From Balneolales bacterium (lineage in GTDB: Bacteria > Bacteroidota > Rhodothermia > Balneolales > Cyclonatronaceae), in the NCBI GenBank assembly GCA_020832405.1, contig JAFIET010000013.1:1-63709 (forward strand): a stretch of 63,709 bases of DNA, read 5' to 3'. Positions 16,758 through 23,909 of the stretch are shown here, piece by piece; the stretch's first letter is position 1, and the number at the start of each line of letters is the position of its first letter. A program made the position numbers and the translations under genes. The notes beneath the pieces are model-generated. The model was not told the origin of the DNA and ran no database searches. It saw only the letters and a list, made by a program, of their open reading frames with translations.

Positions 16758-17639
16758 TCAGGCGGCTTCGAGGGCTTTGATGCGCTCATCGAGCGGCGGA
16801 TGGCTCATAAAGAGCGCCTGAATGCCGCTGCGCTTGCCGGACGAAATGCCGAAAGCATTCATCGATTCGGGCATCTGATCGGGAACCTGCGACTCAGCCT
16901 TGAGGTGCTTAAGGGCACTGATCATGCCGGCTTTGCCGCCAAGTTCGGCTCCTGCGCGGTCGGCCACGAACTCGCGCTTGCGGGAGAACCACATCACGAT
17001 CATGGCAGCCAGAATACCGAGGATAATCTGCATCACAATGGTTACAACAAAATAACCGATGCCGTAGCCGCTGTCATTTTTAAGAATCTGACGGTCCACG
17101 ATATGGCCGATGATGCGGGCAAAAAACATCACGAAGGTGTTAAGCACACCCTGAATGAGCGTGAGCGTAATCATGTCGCCGTTTGCTACGTGACCAATCT
17201 CGTGGCCCATAACGGCACGGATTTCGTCTCTGCTGTAGCGCTCAAGCATACCGGTGCTGATTGCAACGAGGGCGTTGTTGCGGTTCCAGCCGGTTGCAAA
17301 GGCATTGGCCTGCTGCATGGGGAAAATCGCAACTTCGGGCATGTCGATGCCGGCACGGGTGGCCATGTCGCGTACTTCGTTAAGCAGCCAGCGCTCGGTT
17401 TGCGTGCGCGGATCCTGAATAATCTGGGCTTTGGTGCTCCACTTCGCAATCGGCTTGGACAGCAGCAGCGAAATCACGGAGCCTATCATCCCGAAAACAA
17501 AACAGATGATGAGCAGGTTGGTGAGGTTAAGCGCCCCCGTTTCATCAAGGGTTGAGCCTACCCCCAAAATGCTCAGCACAATACCCGCAACAAAAATAAT
17601 TGCAAGGTTGGTAAGCAGAAATAAGGCTATTCTGAACAT
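16758..17639 (-). CDS. htpX: Membrane zinc protease HtpX
   Basis: A 293-residue M48-family protease of the inner membrane. There are two N-terminal membrane segments (about 4-28 and 40-60), the active site MGHEIGHVANGD with the HEIGH zinc motif, two further hydrophobic segments (about 150-215), and the third ligand region FVADRAGAELGG. HtpX degrades misfolded membrane proteins together with FtsH. Length is the family's usual. It is the last gene of a minus-strand series (Nudix-gmhB-HAD-queA-pheA-htpX), 66 bp after pheA, and is followed by a strong terminator. Confidence 0.96.
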   Translation of the reverse strand: MFRIALFLLTNLAIIFVAGIVLSILGVGSTLDETGALNLTNLLIICFVFGMIGSVISLLLSKPIAKWSTKAQIIQDPRTQTERWLLNEVRDMATRAGIDMPEVAIFPMQQANAFATGWNRNNALVAISTGMLERYSRDEIRAVMGHEIGHVANGDMITLTLIQGVLNTFVMFFARIIGHIVDRQILKNDSGYGIGYFVVTIVMQIILGILAAMIVMWFSRKREFVADRAGAELGGKAGMISALKHLKAESQVPDQMPESMNAFGISSGKRSGIQALFMSHPPLDERIKALEAA

Positions 17640-17705
17640 ATAGTATTTATGATTTTAATGTTGATTCGGTTGAAGTTTTGTGACCCTAAACGTAGCAGGG
17701 CCGGT

Positions 17706-18851
17706 TTATGATATACGCGCCGGGTAGGTTCCCAGTACTTTGATAAAGCCTGAGTGCTCACGCAGTTTTTCGAGTGCCTCTGCGGCAGCAGGTGAGGCCA
17801 GGTTGCCTTCAAAGTCGATATAAAACAAATACTCCCACGGGTTTCCGGGGCTCGGTCGTGATTCCAGTTTAGTAAGGTTGAGGTCGTACTGATGCAAAAT
17901 ATTCAGCGCCTGCGCGAGGGCTCCCTTGCGGTGTGCCGCGCTCATAATGATGGAGGTCTTGGTTTTAATCTGTCCGTCACAAACTACAGGCTCCTTTGCA
18001 ACAACCAGGAAGCGGGTAAAGTTTTCTTTTTGGTTGCCGATAGTGTCGCTCACTACGTGCAGCCCGTACAGCTCGGCAGCATCGCGGCTGGCAATGGCCG
18101 CCTGAGAGAGGTCGTCATCTTCCAGTACTTTTTTCGCTGCCATAGCGGTATCGAGATAGGCCTCAACTTTGCAGTGATGCAGCTTGGAAAGGTACTCCGA
18201 GCATTGCGCAATTGCCTGCGGGTGCGAGTAAATGCGCTTGATGTTGGATACGGGCACATCGCTCAGCGTTACGAGGCAGTGCTGCACCCGCACTACTTCT
18301 TCGCCTACCACGTGCAGCTCATGCTTGTGCAGCAGGTCGTAGGTATCGTTGATGGAGCCGGCGGTTGTGTTTTCGATGGGCAGCATGCCGTAGTGCAGCG
18401 AGCCGTTATCAACGGCTTCGACCACATCGCGGAAGGTTTCGTAGCCGATGGAGAGCAGTTCGTTGCGGCGGGTGCCGAAGTGCGTGTGCACCGCACGCTG
18501 ACTGTAAGCGCCGTCCGTACCCTGATACCCGACCCGAAGCAGGCTTTCCGCATCGCGCAGGTTGTGGTGATCCATCAGGAAATCGGTCTGAAAACGCACC
18601 GAGTAGTCGATGATCTGCCGAAAGAGGGTCATCGCAAAATATTTGTCGACGCCCTGTTCCTGTGCAACCCGCCCGATGCGGCTCAGAATTTCGTGCTCCC
18701 GCGAGGGGTCGCGCAGCACGGCGCGCTTGTCGCGCTTGAGGTGCGCGGTTTCCTGAATCAGCTTTTGCCGGAAAGCAAGCGCTTCAAGCAGGTTATGGTC
18801 GATGCGGTCCAGCTCTTTGCGGATATCGCTAAGCTCACGTTTCTCACTCAT
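17706..18851 (-). CDS. pheA: Bifunctional chorismate mutase/prephenate dehydratase
   Basis: A 381-residue P-protein making phenylpyruvate from chorismate. Chorismate mutase of the AroQ type occupies about 1-95 (DIRKELDRIDHNLLEAL, helix, ILSRIGRV). Prephenate dehydratase spans about 108-290 (GYQGTDGAYSQRA, ENTTAGSINDTYDLL and the catalytic TRF in NFTRFLVV). A regulatory ACT domain follows (about 300-375) with the phenylalanine-binding GALAQALNIL and ESRPSPGNPWEY regions, so feedback inhibition by phenylalanine is expected. The whole protein is intact. It is followed by htpX and preceded by queA on the same strand. Confidence 0.96.
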   Translation of the reverse strand: MSEKRELSDIRKELDRIDHNLLEALAFRQKLIQETAHLKRDKRAVLRDPSREHEILSRIGRVAQEQGVDKYFAMTLFRQIIDYSVRFQTDFLMDHHNLRDAESLLRVGYQGTDGAYSQRAVHTHFGTRRNELLSIGYETFRDVVEAVDNGSLHYGMLPIENTTAGSINDTYDLLHKHELHVVGEEVVRVQHCLVTLSDVPVSNIKRIYSHPQAIAQCSEYLSKLHHCKVEAYLDTAMAAKKVLEDDDLSQAAIASRDAAELYGLHVVSDTIGNQKENFTRFLVVAKEPVVCDGQIKTKTSIIMSAAHRKGALAQALNILHQYDLNLTKLESRPSPGNPWEYLFYIDFEGNLASPAAAEALEKLREHSGFIKVLGTYPARIS

Positions 18852-18935
18852 TTTGAAAGGATATGTGGATTAAAATCTGCATTCATACAAGACGGGTAGC
18901 ACTACAATCTCCGTGCCGGATTTTGCCATTTTGCT

Positions 18936-19934
18936 TCACAAAAGCAGCATGGCATCCCCAAAAGAATAAAATCGGTATTTTTTCTGAATTGCGTGCTCAT
19001 AGATACGCTTCATTTCTTCATAGCCGGTAAATGCGGCAATCATCATAAGCAGGGTGCTTTTGGGCAGGTGGAAGTTGGTGATCATGCTGTCGGTATGTTT
19101 GTAGCGGTAGCCGGGTTTGATGTAGATGCCCGTATCCCCCGAGCCGGCTGCGAACTGCCGCCCGCTTTCGGGCAGCGACTCCAGCACGCGTGTGGTAGTG
19201 GTGCCAACCGCGGTGATGTGCTTGGCCGCGCTAAGGGCTTCGGCCGCCTGCGGACCCATCATCCAGCTTTCGGTGTGCAGCTTGTGCGCACTAATGTCGT
19301 CGGTCTTTACCGGCGCGAAGGTGCCGAGCCCTACATGCAGGGTCACTTCAGTAGTCGGGTGACCTGCATCGCGCAGTTTTTGAAGCAGCTCTTTGGTGAA
19401 GTGCAGTCCTGCGGTAGGGGCGGCTTTGCTGCCTTCCGGCTTGGCGTACACCGTTTGATAGCGCTCCGCCAGCGATTCGTCGGCCGCAATGTAGGGCGGG
19501 AAGGGCGTGTTCCGGTGTGCTTCGAAGGCCGGATGGTCGAGCGGGAGGTTAAAGGTGAGCCTGCGCAGGCCGTCGTCTTCGATGTGGTCAACCCGCGCGG
19601 TAATTTTATCTGTGAGCGCAATTTCGCGCCCCTGCCGGAATTTCTTGCCGGGGCGCACCATCGCATCAACCGTGTGCGGATTGTGGGTGTGGGTGATGAA
19701 CACCTCCATCTTCCCGAAAAGCAGCCGTGCTTTTTCGACCCGGCTGTTGTTCATCACCAGGGTGGTTCCCGGGTGCAGAAACGCACCGAGCTGATGGAAA
19801 ACGGTATCGGTAATTTCGCCCGTTTCGCGCCGGTACACCAGCAGCCGGGAGTGGTCGCGGGGCTCAGCCGGTTTCTGCGCGATAAGCTCAGCCGGCAGCT
19901 CGTAGTCAAAATCAGAAAGCGTAAACTGTTTCAT
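18936..19934 (-). CDS. queA: S-adenosylmethionine:tRNA ribosyltransferase-isomerase
   Basis: A 332-residue enzyme that transfers and isomerises the ribosyl part of SAM onto preQ1 at the tRNA wobble position, giving epoxyqueuosine. The start at 19934 is fixed by the invariant N-terminus SDFDYELPAELIAQKPAEPR. An open frame extending to 20042 only adds unconserved residues overlapping the neighbour. Other family blocks are NNSRVEKARL, AAPTAGLHFT, LHVGLGTFAPV, AVGTTTTRVLES and MITNFHLPKSTLLM. It is separated from the upstream HAD gene by 25 bp, so probably in one operon. Confidence 0.97.
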   Translation of the reverse strand: MKQFTLSDFDYELPAELIAQKPAEPRDHSRLLVYRRETGEITDTVFHQLGAFLHPGTTLVMNNSRVEKARLLFGKMEVFITHTHNPHTVDAMVRPGKKFRQGREIALTDKITARVDHIEDDGLRRLTFNLPLDHPAFEAHRNTPFPPYIAADESLAERYQTVYAKPEGSKAAPTAGLHFTKELLQKLRDAGHPTTEVTLHVGLGTFAPVKTDDISAHKLHTESWMMGPQAAEALSAAKHITAVGTTTTRVLESLPESGRQFAAGSGDTGIYIKPGYRYKHTDSMITNFHLPKSTLLMMIAAFTGYEEMKRIYEHAIQKKYRFYSFGDAMLLL

Positions 19935-19959
19935 ATTCAGTGAGGAAACCGCAGGCAGA

Positions 19960-20694
19960 TCAGGGGTTGATGACGGCATCACAAACCTGCTCCCAGCTCT
20001 CGCAGATGAGGTCGGCCGTGGTGTCTTTTTTGTGAAAATCACTCACCCCGGTGTACAGAATGCCCTTGATGCCGAAGCCCTGCGCACCTTTGATGTCGGT
20101 CTGCTGAATATCGCCGATGTGCCAGGAGCCCTGAGTGCTGCTGCCGGTTTCGGTCAAAATTTTCTCAAACATTTTGGGATGCGGTTTGCTTACCCCTACT
20201 TCATCCGAAAAAGCAAAAGCCGAAAAATGCCTGCCCAGGCCCTTGTCGTCCAGAAAGGCTTTCAGCACGCGACCGGGAGAGAACATGGTGTCGGAAATGA
20301 TGCCCAGCTTGTAGTGAGCGGCCAGTTTTTCGACGGCTTCCAGCACACCGGGCGCCAGCTCGGGCGGACCGTCGAGCAGGGATTCCTCATAAACGAAGGC
20401 CAGCTCGCGCTGCTGCTGCGCGCTCACCGAAAGCTTCAGGGATTCAAGGGTGAAGCCCACCAGCTCGTATGAATTCGGGGTGCGGGCCTGCCCCAGCCAG
20501 ATTTCGTCGAAGCGTGCGGAGGCATGGGCGTGCGCCTGCTTAACATCGGTGGCAGAAATATTTTTCCCGAATGATTCAGCCAGCTTATGCAGGGCTTCAA
20601 TGCGGCGTTTGGCGCGTTTTTCGCCGTTGGTGTGGGCGTTTACGATGGTGTTCCAGAAATCGATGGAGATAAAAGAAGTGCCGGGTGTTTCCAT
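19960..20694 (-). CDS. HAD-superfamily hydrolase
   Basis: A 244-residue HAD phosphatase-like enzyme. Motif I is IDFWNT with Asp12 as the nucleophile. The second Asp of the usual DxDxT is replaced by Trp, in a pattern closer to the DxYGT of haloacid dehalogenase and phosphonatase branches. Motif II is LGIISDT, motif III the Lys of SKPHPKMFE, and motif IV GDIQQTDIKGA. A helical cap lies at about 18-100. Its substrate is unknown. It lies between queA and gmhB; the neighbour gmhB is also a HAD enzyme but of a different subfamily. Confidence 0.85.
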   Translation of the reverse strand: METPGTSFISIDFWNTIVNAHTNGEKRAKRRIEALHKLAESFGKNISATDVKQAHAHASARFDEIWLGQARTPNSYELVGFTLESLKLSVSAQQQRELAFVYEESLLDGPPELAPGVLEAVEKLAAHYKLGIISDTMFSPGRVLKAFLDDKGLGRHFSAFAFSDEVGVSKPHPKMFEKILTETGSSTQGSWHIGDIQQTDIKGAQGFGIKGILYTGVSDFHKKDTTADLICESWEQVCDAVINP

Positions 20695-20760
20695 AAAGGT
20701 GAAGTCGGATTTTGAAAAAAGATGGCAGCCTCTGCTGCCGTAAAACTGGTGTGTCGGGCT

Positions 20761-21342
20761 TCAGAGCTGAAGCAGTTCCGGGCGCTCGCTGAGCAGCAGG
20801 GGCAGGGTTTCTGATACGGGCACCTCGTGCCGGGTGCACCACTGCGCAAGTTCGTCGCTGAAAAACCGTGAGCGAACCAGAAATGGCTTCATGCCGAGCC
20901 GGAGTGCGGGTTTGAGATCGCTCGCCTTGTCGCCGACCATGAGTGACCGGCTCAGATCCAGCTGATGCTCTTTTGCTGCCCGTTCGAACAGGACCGTGCC
21001 GGGCTTGCGTTCGTTCAGCAGCTCCGGATCCTGCCCCTCATGAAACTGCGGATGCCAGGGTGCAATGTACCAGCCATTAATCTGAACGCCGGTATCGGCC
21101 AGCAGCCTTCCGGCATATTCGTGCAGCGCGTGCACCTGTGCCAGCGTGAAGCGGCCGCGCGCGATGCCCGACTGATTGGTGACCACAATCAGCTTGTATC
21201 CGGCCTGCTGAAGTTTCAGCAGGGCTTCGGGCACGCCCGGAATCCAGTCCCACTCGTGAGGCTGGTGCACAAAATCGTGATCCACATTCAGGGTGCCGTC
21301 GCGGTCAAGAAAACAGGCAGGCTGCATTGGAGGTGCGTTCAT
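20761..21342 (-). CDS. gmhB: D-glycero-D-manno-heptose 1,7-bisphosphate 7-phosphatase-like
   Basis: A 193-residue HAD protein of the GmhB/HisB-N type. Motif I FLDRDGTLN (Asp13, Asp15), motif II VTNQSGIARG, substrate loop HPQ, Lys of NERKPG and motif IV GDKASDL are all present. GmhB removes the 7-phosphate during ADP-heptose synthesis for the lipopolysaccharide core. Odd point: the zinc-binding loop of the E. coli enzyme, with Cys/His ligands before RKP, reads APWHPQFHEGQDPELLNERK and has no cysteines, so this is a zinc-free variant. The start overlaps the stop of the Nudix gene by 4 bp (ATGA), showing translational coupling. Confidence 0.85.
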   Translation of the reverse strand: MNAPPMQPACFLDRDGTLNVDHDFVHQPHEWDWIPGVPEALLKLQQAGYKLIVVTNQSGIARGRFTLAQVHALHEYAGRLLADTGVQINGWYIAPWHPQFHEGQDPELLNERKPGTVLFERAAKEHQLDLSRSLMVGDKASDLKPALRLGMKPFLVRSRFFSDELAQWCTRHEVPVSETLPLLLSERPELLQL

Positions 21343-21953
21343 TCAGGTTTGATGGGGGTTTGGCCGGGCAGCGGAAAAGGTCCGCTGCGATCCCACCAGG
21401 CTTTGGTGCGCAGCAGGGAAATGATGGTTTTGGAATCGGTGATTTCACCGGAGTGGACCATCTCAACGGCCTTCGCGAACGGAAGCCGGAAATGGGTGAG
21501 AAACTCATCATCGTCAGTGTTCTCCCGCCCCTCAGCCAGGTCCCATGCGGTAAACAGGTGGATTACTTCATCTGAGTAGCCAATGCAGGGATGGAAAAAA
21601 CCGATGTAGTGCAGCTCGCGGCAGCTGAGGCCGGTTTCTTCGGTAAGCTCCCGCCTTGCCGTCACTTCAGGCGGCTCACCTGCGTCGAGCTTTCCGGCGG
21701 GCACCTCCAGCAGGGCCTGCTGCACCGGGTAGCGGTACTGCCCGATAAACATCACATCCCCGTTCTCAAAAACCGGCAGCACAACCGAAGCGCCGGGGTG
21801 TTTGATGTACTCTCTTTTCGAGCGGCTGCCGTCCGGCAAAATGACGTCATCCTGCCAGGCATTCAGCAGTACGCCCTTGTAAACCTGTTTGCCGGAGTGG
21901 CGTTTTTCTTTAAGCCAGGCCGATTTCCCGGCCCAATTTTCAACAGAATCCAA
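21339..21953 (-). CDS. Nudix hydrolase, ADP-ribose pyrophosphatase-like
   Basis: A 204-residue protein with a full Nudix box GKLDAGEPPEVTARRELTEE TGL (G-x5-E-x7-REL-x2-EE-x-GL). N-terminal strands include YIKHPGASVVLPV and QYRYPVQQALLEVPAG, typical of the NudF/ADP-ribose pyrophosphatase group that hydrolyses ADP-ribose and related nucleoside diphosphate sugars. It is translationally coupled to gmhB through a 4-bp overlap. The substrate is inferred from family. Confidence 0.9.
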   Translation of the reverse strand: MDSVENWAGKSAWLKEKRHSGKQVYKGVLLNAWQDDVILPDGSRSKREYIKHPGASVVLPVFENGDVMFIGQYRYPVQQALLEVPAGKLDAGEPPEVTARRELTEETGLSCRELHYIGFFHPCIGYSDEVIHLFTAWDLAEGRENTDDDEFLTHFRLPFAKAVEMVHSGEITDSKTIISLLRTKAWWDRSGPFPLPGQTPIKPE

Positions 21954-22059
21954 AAATGTAAGCGGGTTTAGGGCAGTCGGGATAACTGCACGGTGCTGGG
22001 GAAGGGTGATGCACTCTTTTCGTGTAAATTCGCGGGATTAGAAGTATCTTAATAATCTG

Positions 22060-22701
22060 ATGCGATTGGCATTAAAACGTATAGCTTCGCAAAATAACCC
22101 TTTAATCATCATTTTGGAAACTGCGAATAACATATCAGAAACCGGCCAAAAACCAACCAAGCAGATTTGGACGGTAGGTAATTTTCTGTCAGTTTCCAGA
22201 ATACTCGCCCTCCCTATTCTGATATGGCTTCATTATGCCAACGACTTCCAGCCAAATCTGGAAATGAAGCTTGTGGTGGGCTACATCATCCTGTCAGATT
22301 TTCTGGATGGTTTTGCCTCCCGGGCGCTTAATCAGGTTAGTGAGATGGGCAAATGGCTCGATCCGCTGGCCGATAAAGCCTGCGCCGGAATTCTGTTCGC
22401 CTACGTCTGGTGGATCGGCATGGTGCCGAGCTGGCTGTTTGGGTTTATTGTGCTGAGGGATGTCCTCATTCTGGCAGGTTCCCTGCTCATTAAGCAGAAA
22501 AGAGGCAAGGTGGCCATGTCGGTGATGGCCGGCAAAATTGCGGTAAACATCCTGGCACTGTACTGGCTTGCGCTGGTGTTTACGGATGCGGAAACCCTCA
22601 CCCTTATTCTAAAATATGCCAGTGTGACCATGCTCGGGTATTCAAGCTATATTTATCTGAAGCGAGGGTACGAAATAATGCAGGGCGCACAGTATGAGTG
22701 A
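22060..22701 (+). CDS. CDP-alcohol phosphatidyltransferase (PgsA-like)
   Basis: Up to 213 residues and integral to the membrane, with about five hydrophobic segments. The CDP-alcohol signature is present as DFLDGFASRALNQVSEMGKW followed by LDPLADK, i.e. D-G-x2-(A/S)-R-x8-G-x3-D-x3-D. The preceding NFLSVSRILALPILIW is typical of phosphatidylglycerophosphate synthases, which make PGP from CDP-diacylglycerol and glycerol-3-phosphate. The ATG at 22060 yields an unusual ~40-residue N-terminal lead before WTVGNFLSVSR, so the true start may be internal. It lies 88 bp before ftsY. Confidence 0.85.
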   Translation: MRLALKRIASQNNPLIIILETANNISETGQKPTKQIWTVGNFLSVSRILALPILIWLHYANDFQPNLEMKLVVGYIILSDFLDGFASRALNQVSEMGKWLDPLADKACAGILFAYVWWIGMVPSWLFGFIVLRDVLILAGSLLIKQKRGKVAMSVMAGKIAVNILALYWLALVFTDAETLTLILKYASVTMLGYSSYIYLKRGYEIMQGAQYE

Positions 22702-22789
22702 GGGCTGCCCCTGCGGTATATCGCCTTAAAGATTATTTTCAGCAATTTGTCTGCTAACATGCAGACAGAACCAAGCGAATAAAATTATT

Positions 22790-23749
22790 ATGAGTTTTTT
22801 AGAAAAATTAGGCTTTAAAAAGAAGGAAGAACGGCTAAAAGAAGGCCTTGAAAAAAGCCGGACCGGCCTGCTCAGCAAGCTCGGTAAAGCGGTTATCGGG
22901 AAGGATACGGTTGATGAAGAAGTACTCGATGAGCTCGAAGAAGTGCTCATTACCTCTGATGTAGGGGTATCAACAACCCTCAAAATTATCCGCCGGATTG
23001 AAGAGCGGGTGAAAAAAGACAAGTACCTGAACACCAGCGAGCTGCAGCGCATTTTGAGGGAAGAAATCATTGCGCTGCTGCGCGAAAATGATACTGACAA
23101 ACCGGCCGAGTTTGAAGCGGCAACGCCTGCCAAACCCCATGTTATTATGGTAGTTGGGGTGAACGGCGTGGGGAAAACGACAACCATCGGCAAACTTGCC
23201 TGGCATTACAAGCAGGCCGGAAAAAATGTACTGCTTGGTGCAGCAGATACCTTCCGGGCCGCGGCGGTAAATCAGCTCACTATTTGGAGCGAGCGGGCCG
23301 GGGTGCCCATTATTCAGCAGGGTCAGAATGCCGATCCGGCAGCTGTTGCCTACGATACCGTAGCCGCTGCAAAATCGCGCGGCGCAGATGTAGTGCTGAT
23401 TGATACAGCCGGCCGCCTGCATAACAAAAAAGGACTGATGGACGAGCTCTCGAAAATTAAACGTGTGATGAGCAAAATCGTACCGGAAGCCCCTCACGAA
23501 GTGCTGCTTGTGCTGGATGCCTCAACCGGTCAGAATGCCATGCAGCAGGCGAAGGCCTTCACGGAAGCGGTCGATATCACCGGTCTGGCGCTCACCAAGC
23601 TGGACGGCACTGCGAAAGGCGGCATCGTAATCGGGATTTCTTCCGAGCTGAACGTGCCGGTGAAATATATTGGCGTTGGCGAACAGGCAGCTGATTTGCA
23701 GGTTTTTGACCGGGTCGGCTTTGTAAATGCACTTTTTGATAAATCCTGA
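22790..23749 (+). CDS. ftsY: Signal recognition particle receptor FtsY
   Basis: A 319-residue SRP-type GTPase. A short charged N-terminal helix is followed by the N domain (about 20-100) and the G domain with GVNGVGKTTTIGKLA (G1), DTFRAAA (G2 region), DTAGRLHNK (G3) and TKLDGTAKGG (G4/G5). FtsY binds the Ffh-ribosome complex at the membrane for co-translational insertion. The acidic A domain is nearly absent, as in many Bacteroidota. An intact, ordinary copy. Confidence 0.97.
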   Translation: MSFLEKLGFKKKEERLKEGLEKSRTGLLSKLGKAVIGKDTVDEEVLDELEEVLITSDVGVSTTLKIIRRIEERVKKDKYLNTSELQRILREEIIALLRENDTDKPAEFEAATPAKPHVIMVVGVNGVGKTTTIGKLAWHYKQAGKNVLLGAADTFRAAAVNQLTIWSERAGVPIIQQGQNADPAAVAYDTVAAAKSRGADVVLIDTAGRLHNKKGLMDELSKIKRVMSKIVPEAPHEVLLVLDASTGQNAMQQAKAFTEAVDITGLALTKLDGTAKGGIVIGISSELNVPVKYIGVGEQAADLQVFDRVGFVNALFDKS

Positions 23750-23909
23750 TAGCGCTCGACTTTGATACCTGATATTGTGCGCAATTGAGCCGGCTGTGGG
23801 GGAAGCCGGGAATATTTAAATAGTTACTCATTGAGCTTGACTAATATATAAACGTTAGCTTAATTGATTGCTGTTAAAGGACTATTAGATTAAATCCTAA
23901 GATGACTGT

